Shown here piece after piece: positions 61,884-64,000 of a DNA stretch of 64,000 nucleotides. The notes under the pieces are model-generated. The model worked only from the letters and a program-made list of their open reading frames with translations. It ran no database searches and was not told the origin of the DNA. The number at the start of each line of letters is the position of its first letter. Within the stretch, counting starts at the first letter, position 1. This DNA is from JBGCEZ01 sp045106735. GTDB lineage: Bacteria; Planctomycetota; Phycisphaerae; Phycisphaerales; SM1A02. The stretch spans positions 1-64,000 of the forward strand of contig JBGCEZ010000040.1 in assembly GCA_045106735.1 (NCBI GenBank), given 5' to 3'. The translations under genes were made by a program, and so were the position numbers.

Positions 61884-62414
61884 ATGCCCCGAATGTCTGC
61901 CGTCGATCCCGCGTCCGATTCCGGCCCGGGCGCCGATCTGCTCAATGGTCCGCTCAAGGACAAGCAGATCAACATCTTCAAGCACCTGGCCGCGCACCCG
62001 TCCGTGCTCAAAGCCTTCCTTGGATTCGTCGGTGGCACGATGGCCGGCGCGCTGACCGAGAAGGAACACGAGATCGTCGCGCTCACGATTGCCCAGCACG
62101 CCGAATGCGACTATTGCCTGGCCGCCCACTCGGTCATGGCCGCGGGCGCCGGCTTCAACGATGAGCAAGTGCTTTCGATTCGCCGCGGCAACCCGTCCGA
62201 CGATCGACACGCCGCGCTCTCGGCGTTCACGCGGGCCATCTTGTCGACCAATGGCAACGTGTCCGACGACGACCTCGCTGCATTCCGCGGCGCGGGCTAC
62301 GACGATGCCGCGGTGATCGAGGTGATCGGCCAGATCGCCGCCGGTACGTTCACGTCGCTGTTCAACCACGTGAACCGCACCGAGGTGGACTTCCCGGCCG
62401 CCGCGGCGCTCTGA
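61884..62414 (+). CDS. AhpD/carboxymuconolactone decarboxylase family protein
   Basis: A 176-residue all-alpha protein of the AhpD family. The redox motif CDYCLAAH (Cys-x-x-Cys with the downstream His) lies after EKEHEIVALTIAQHAE, as in alkylhydroperoxidase AhpD, and FTRAILSTNGNVSDDDLAAFRGAGYDDA follows. It may reduce peroxides with thiol donors. GAGG precedes the ATG. It comes 60 bases after the second hotdog gene on the same strand, and is probably part of the same transcript. Confidence 0.88.
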   Translation: MPRMSAVDPASDSGPGADLLNGPLKDKQINIFKHLAAHPSVLKAFLGFVGGTMAGALTEKEHEIVALTIAQHAECDYCLAAHSVMAAGAGFNDEQVLSIRRGNPSDDRHAALSAFTRAILSTNGNVSDDDLAAFRGAGYDDAAVIEVIGQIAAGTFTSLFNHVNRTEVDFPAAAAL

Positions 62415-62774
62415 GCCAGCGCCGTACCGCTTCAACGTTGACGCGCCTCCAAATGACGAACGCGGGCCCGCACATCCGTATGCGGGCCCGCGTCCTATCG
62501 TCGTGGTTCCGGTCGGGGAGGCATACCGACTCGAAACCGATCCAGGGGGTTCGTCCACCCGAACACCCAGACTGTCCGATTCAGATGCCCCTCCGTCGAC
62601 TCCATGCTCCGCGGGGCCGGGCGCCCGCGTCCGCCTGCGCGGGCTGGGCAATCGACCCATCGCCGGGGGGCCGGTGACCGCAAGATTCCCGGACCGCGGC
62701 CGGCGGGGTACCCTCGTCTGGCGGCCGCACCCCGCGGCCCCGTTCTTTCAATCGTTCCCGATGGCGTTCACCGC
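62415..62774. other. non-coding gap with strong hairpin, upstream of coaD
   Basis: A 13-bp perfect stem ACGCGGGCCCGCA/TGCGGGCCCGCGT with loop CATCCGTA (62460-62493) lies 46 bases after the AhpD-family stop. No T tract follows, so it is a terminator-like hairpin of uncertain efficiency. The remaining 280 bases before coaD show no gene. Confidence 0.6.
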
Positions 62775-63329
62775 ATGCACCACTTGGCGATCTACCCGGG
62801 CTCCTTCGACCCGATGACCCTCGGGCACCTCGACGTGATCGCCCGAGCCCGCCGGCTGTTCGACGAGATCGTCGTCGGCATCGGGATCAACCCGGAAAAG
62901 CAAGCGCTCTTCAGCCCTGAGGAACGCCTCGACATGGCCAATACGCTGCTGACCGGAATGATGGAGGAGACGCCGAACGGCGCCCCGGTCCGCGCCGAAC
63001 GCTACGAAAGACTGACCGTCGACTTCGCGAGCTCCGTCGGTGCCGCGGCCATTCTGCGCGGGATCCGGAACGTCTCGGATCTGACGATTGAGAGCCAGTT
63101 GGCCATCACCAACCGGCAGGTCGCGGACATCGAGACGGCCTTCGTCCTGACCGGCGAGCGTTTCGCGTTCACGAGTTCCAGCCTCATCCGGCAGGTTGCC
63201 GCCCTGGGGGCCGACCTCGACGGACTGGCCGCGTTTGTGCCGCCGCTCGTGTTGGAACGCCTGCGAGAGAAGGCCGCCGATCCCGACAACCCGGTTGGGC
63301 GCTACCGCCGCGACATGCTGATCGACTGA
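62775..63329 (+). CDS. coaD: pantetheine-phosphate adenylyltransferase
   Basis: A 184-residue enzyme of coenzyme A synthesis, making dephospho-CoA from 4'-phosphopantetheine and ATP. The nucleotidyl-transferase motif YPGSFDPMTLGHLDVI opens the protein; RGIRNVSDL and the closing FTSSSLIRQ are intact. It is about 20 residues longer at the C terminus (PDNPVGRYRRDM) than the usual 160. The start MHHLAIYPGSFDP is standard. It follows the acyl-carrier cluster, which also depends on phosphopantetheine. Confidence 0.96.
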   Translation: MHHLAIYPGSFDPMTLGHLDVIARARRLFDEIVVGIGINPEKQALFSPEERLDMANTLLTGMMEETPNGAPVRAERYERLTVDFASSVGAAAILRGIRNVSDLTIESQLAITNRQVADIETAFVLTGERFAFTSSSLIRQVAALGADLDGLAAFVPPLVLERLREKAADPDNPVGRYRRDMLID

Positions 63330-63405
63330 CGTTCCGGCGGCCGGCCAACTGGCCGCGCGAGCCTTGCCCCTTTCGACCACGCCCCCTGCTTCACGAGTGA
63401 GATCC

Positions 63406-64000
63406 ATGGCTTCCCTTGACGCCCGCATCATTTCCATCGGCACCCTGAGCGCCCATCCGCTCTGGGAAGAGTCGACCCCCGTTCGCACGGGACACGCGAC
63501 TTGCACGTTGGTGACCGCCGGCGACGTTCGGATGATCGTCAACCCTGGCCTGCCGTCGCAGGCGATGGCCGCGCGGCTCAGTGAACGCTCTCCGGTCAAG
63601 CACACCGACATCACGCACGTGTTCGTGACAACGTTCACCGCCGATCACTACCGCGGCATCCTCGCCTTTGAGCAGGCGACGTGGCTGGTGCACGAACCCG
63701 AGATGCAGTCCGCCGGCGAGGCGCTTCGCCATCAGTTCGAAGCGGCCCGCGACACCGGCGACCCGGAAACCGAGAAGCTCGCCCGCACCCACCTGGACGT
63801 GCTCGAGCGGTGCAAAGATGCGCCCGACAAGATCGCTCCGGGGATCGACCTCTTCCCCCTGCCCGGCGTCAGTCCCGGAACGTGCGGCATCCTGCTGCCC
63901 ATGCCGGTGCAAACCGTCCTGCTGAGCGGCGACGCGGTGGCCACCTGCGAGCACGCCGAGCAGGGCAAGGTCTTGCCGGGCTGCGTGGACGTGGAGACGG
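63406..64000 (+). CDS. metallo-beta-lactamase-fold protein, truncated by the window end
   Basis: At least 198 residues, continuing past 64000. It starts MASLDARIISIGTLSAHPLW, then GDVRMIVNPGLP, ITHVFVTTFTADHYRGI and VLLSGDAV, which are the usual strands of the fold. The zinc motif HxHxDH appears as TFTADH, with both first histidines replaced, so it may bind one metal or none. Whether later ligands are kept lies outside the window. GAG lies before the ATG. It begins 76 bases after coaD. Confidence 0.75.
   Translation, partial: MASLDARIISIGTLSAHPLWEESTPVRTGHATCTLVTAGDVRMIVNPGLPSQAMAARLSERSPVKHTDITHVFVTTFTADHYRGILAFEQATWLVHEPEMQSAGEALRHQFEAARDTGDPETEKLARTHLDVLERCKDAPDKIAPGIDLFPLPGVSPGTCGILLPMPVQTVLLSGDAVATCEHAEQGKVLPGCVDVET

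Overview
The window is GC-rich bacterial chromosome with dense protein coding on both strands. It most resembles a planctomycete, probably of the Phycisphaerae type. The clues are a secreted beta-helix protein ending in paired dockerin-like EF-hand repeats, an LpxA/OmpH/porin outer-membrane gene set, many planctomycete-style orphan secreted and membrane proteins, and respiratory-complex genes (atpD, nuoG) standing alone rather than in operons. This is inferred from content; no rRNA or marker phylogeny is available in the window. I see no prophage, transposase or CRISPR array.

Layout. 0-5 kb: a soluble PAS-PAS-MCP transducer, tRNA-Ala(GGC) with an intrinsic terminator, a XylR-type AraC regulator, then about 1 kb of structured non-coding DNA ending in a plus-strand terminator. 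5-13 kb: a secreted S9 peptidase, thioredoxin, dihydropteroate synthase coupled to a large secreted orphan, and a divergent orphan membrane protein. 13-20 kb: glmS, rarA, 5-formyl-THF cyclo-ligase, a LysM-L,D-transpeptidase and an RNase H with a viroplasmin domain. 20-28 kb: a VOC protein coupled to two tandem OprO/P-like porins, an MmgE/PrpD protein, fbp and a divergent thiolase. 28-38 kb: trkA-trkH, a TPR-methyltransferase, lepA, an OmpH/Skp-like chaperone, a group II truncated haemoglobin and cardiolipin synthase. 38-44 kb, minus strand: lpxA, a WalJ-like metallo-hydrolase and lipB in overlapping order, then an orphan and an isolated nuoG. 44-52 kb: a coupled AddB/AddA-like pair, then an intergenic region with a strong small-RNA candidate. 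52-60 kb: beta-helix protein, membrane orphan, two-domain FKBP isomerase, MOSC protein, two overlapping Arg-rich membrane orphans and an isolated atpD. 60-64 kb: hotdog dehydratase, extended acyl carrier protein, second hotdog protein, AhpD-like protein, coaD, and a metallo-beta-lactamase-fold gene running off the end.

Three genome-scale patterns stand out. First, short-period tandem repeats (8-18 bp units) occur at gene boundaries and in frame inside genes throughout the window. Second, at least five genes lack a Shine-Dalgarno sequence and have a TAnnnT box ending 6-7 bases before the start codon, as expected for leaderless transcripts. Third, translational coupling through 1-8 base overlaps is frequent (folP, trkAH, addAB, lpxA-walJ-lipB, VOC-porin, the Arg-rich pair).

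Functionally the window is mostly housekeeping for envelope and central metabolism: amino-sugar, lipid A, acyl-chain and lipoate synthesis, outer-membrane transport and folding, potassium uptake, folate metabolism, gluconeogenesis and double-strand-break repair.
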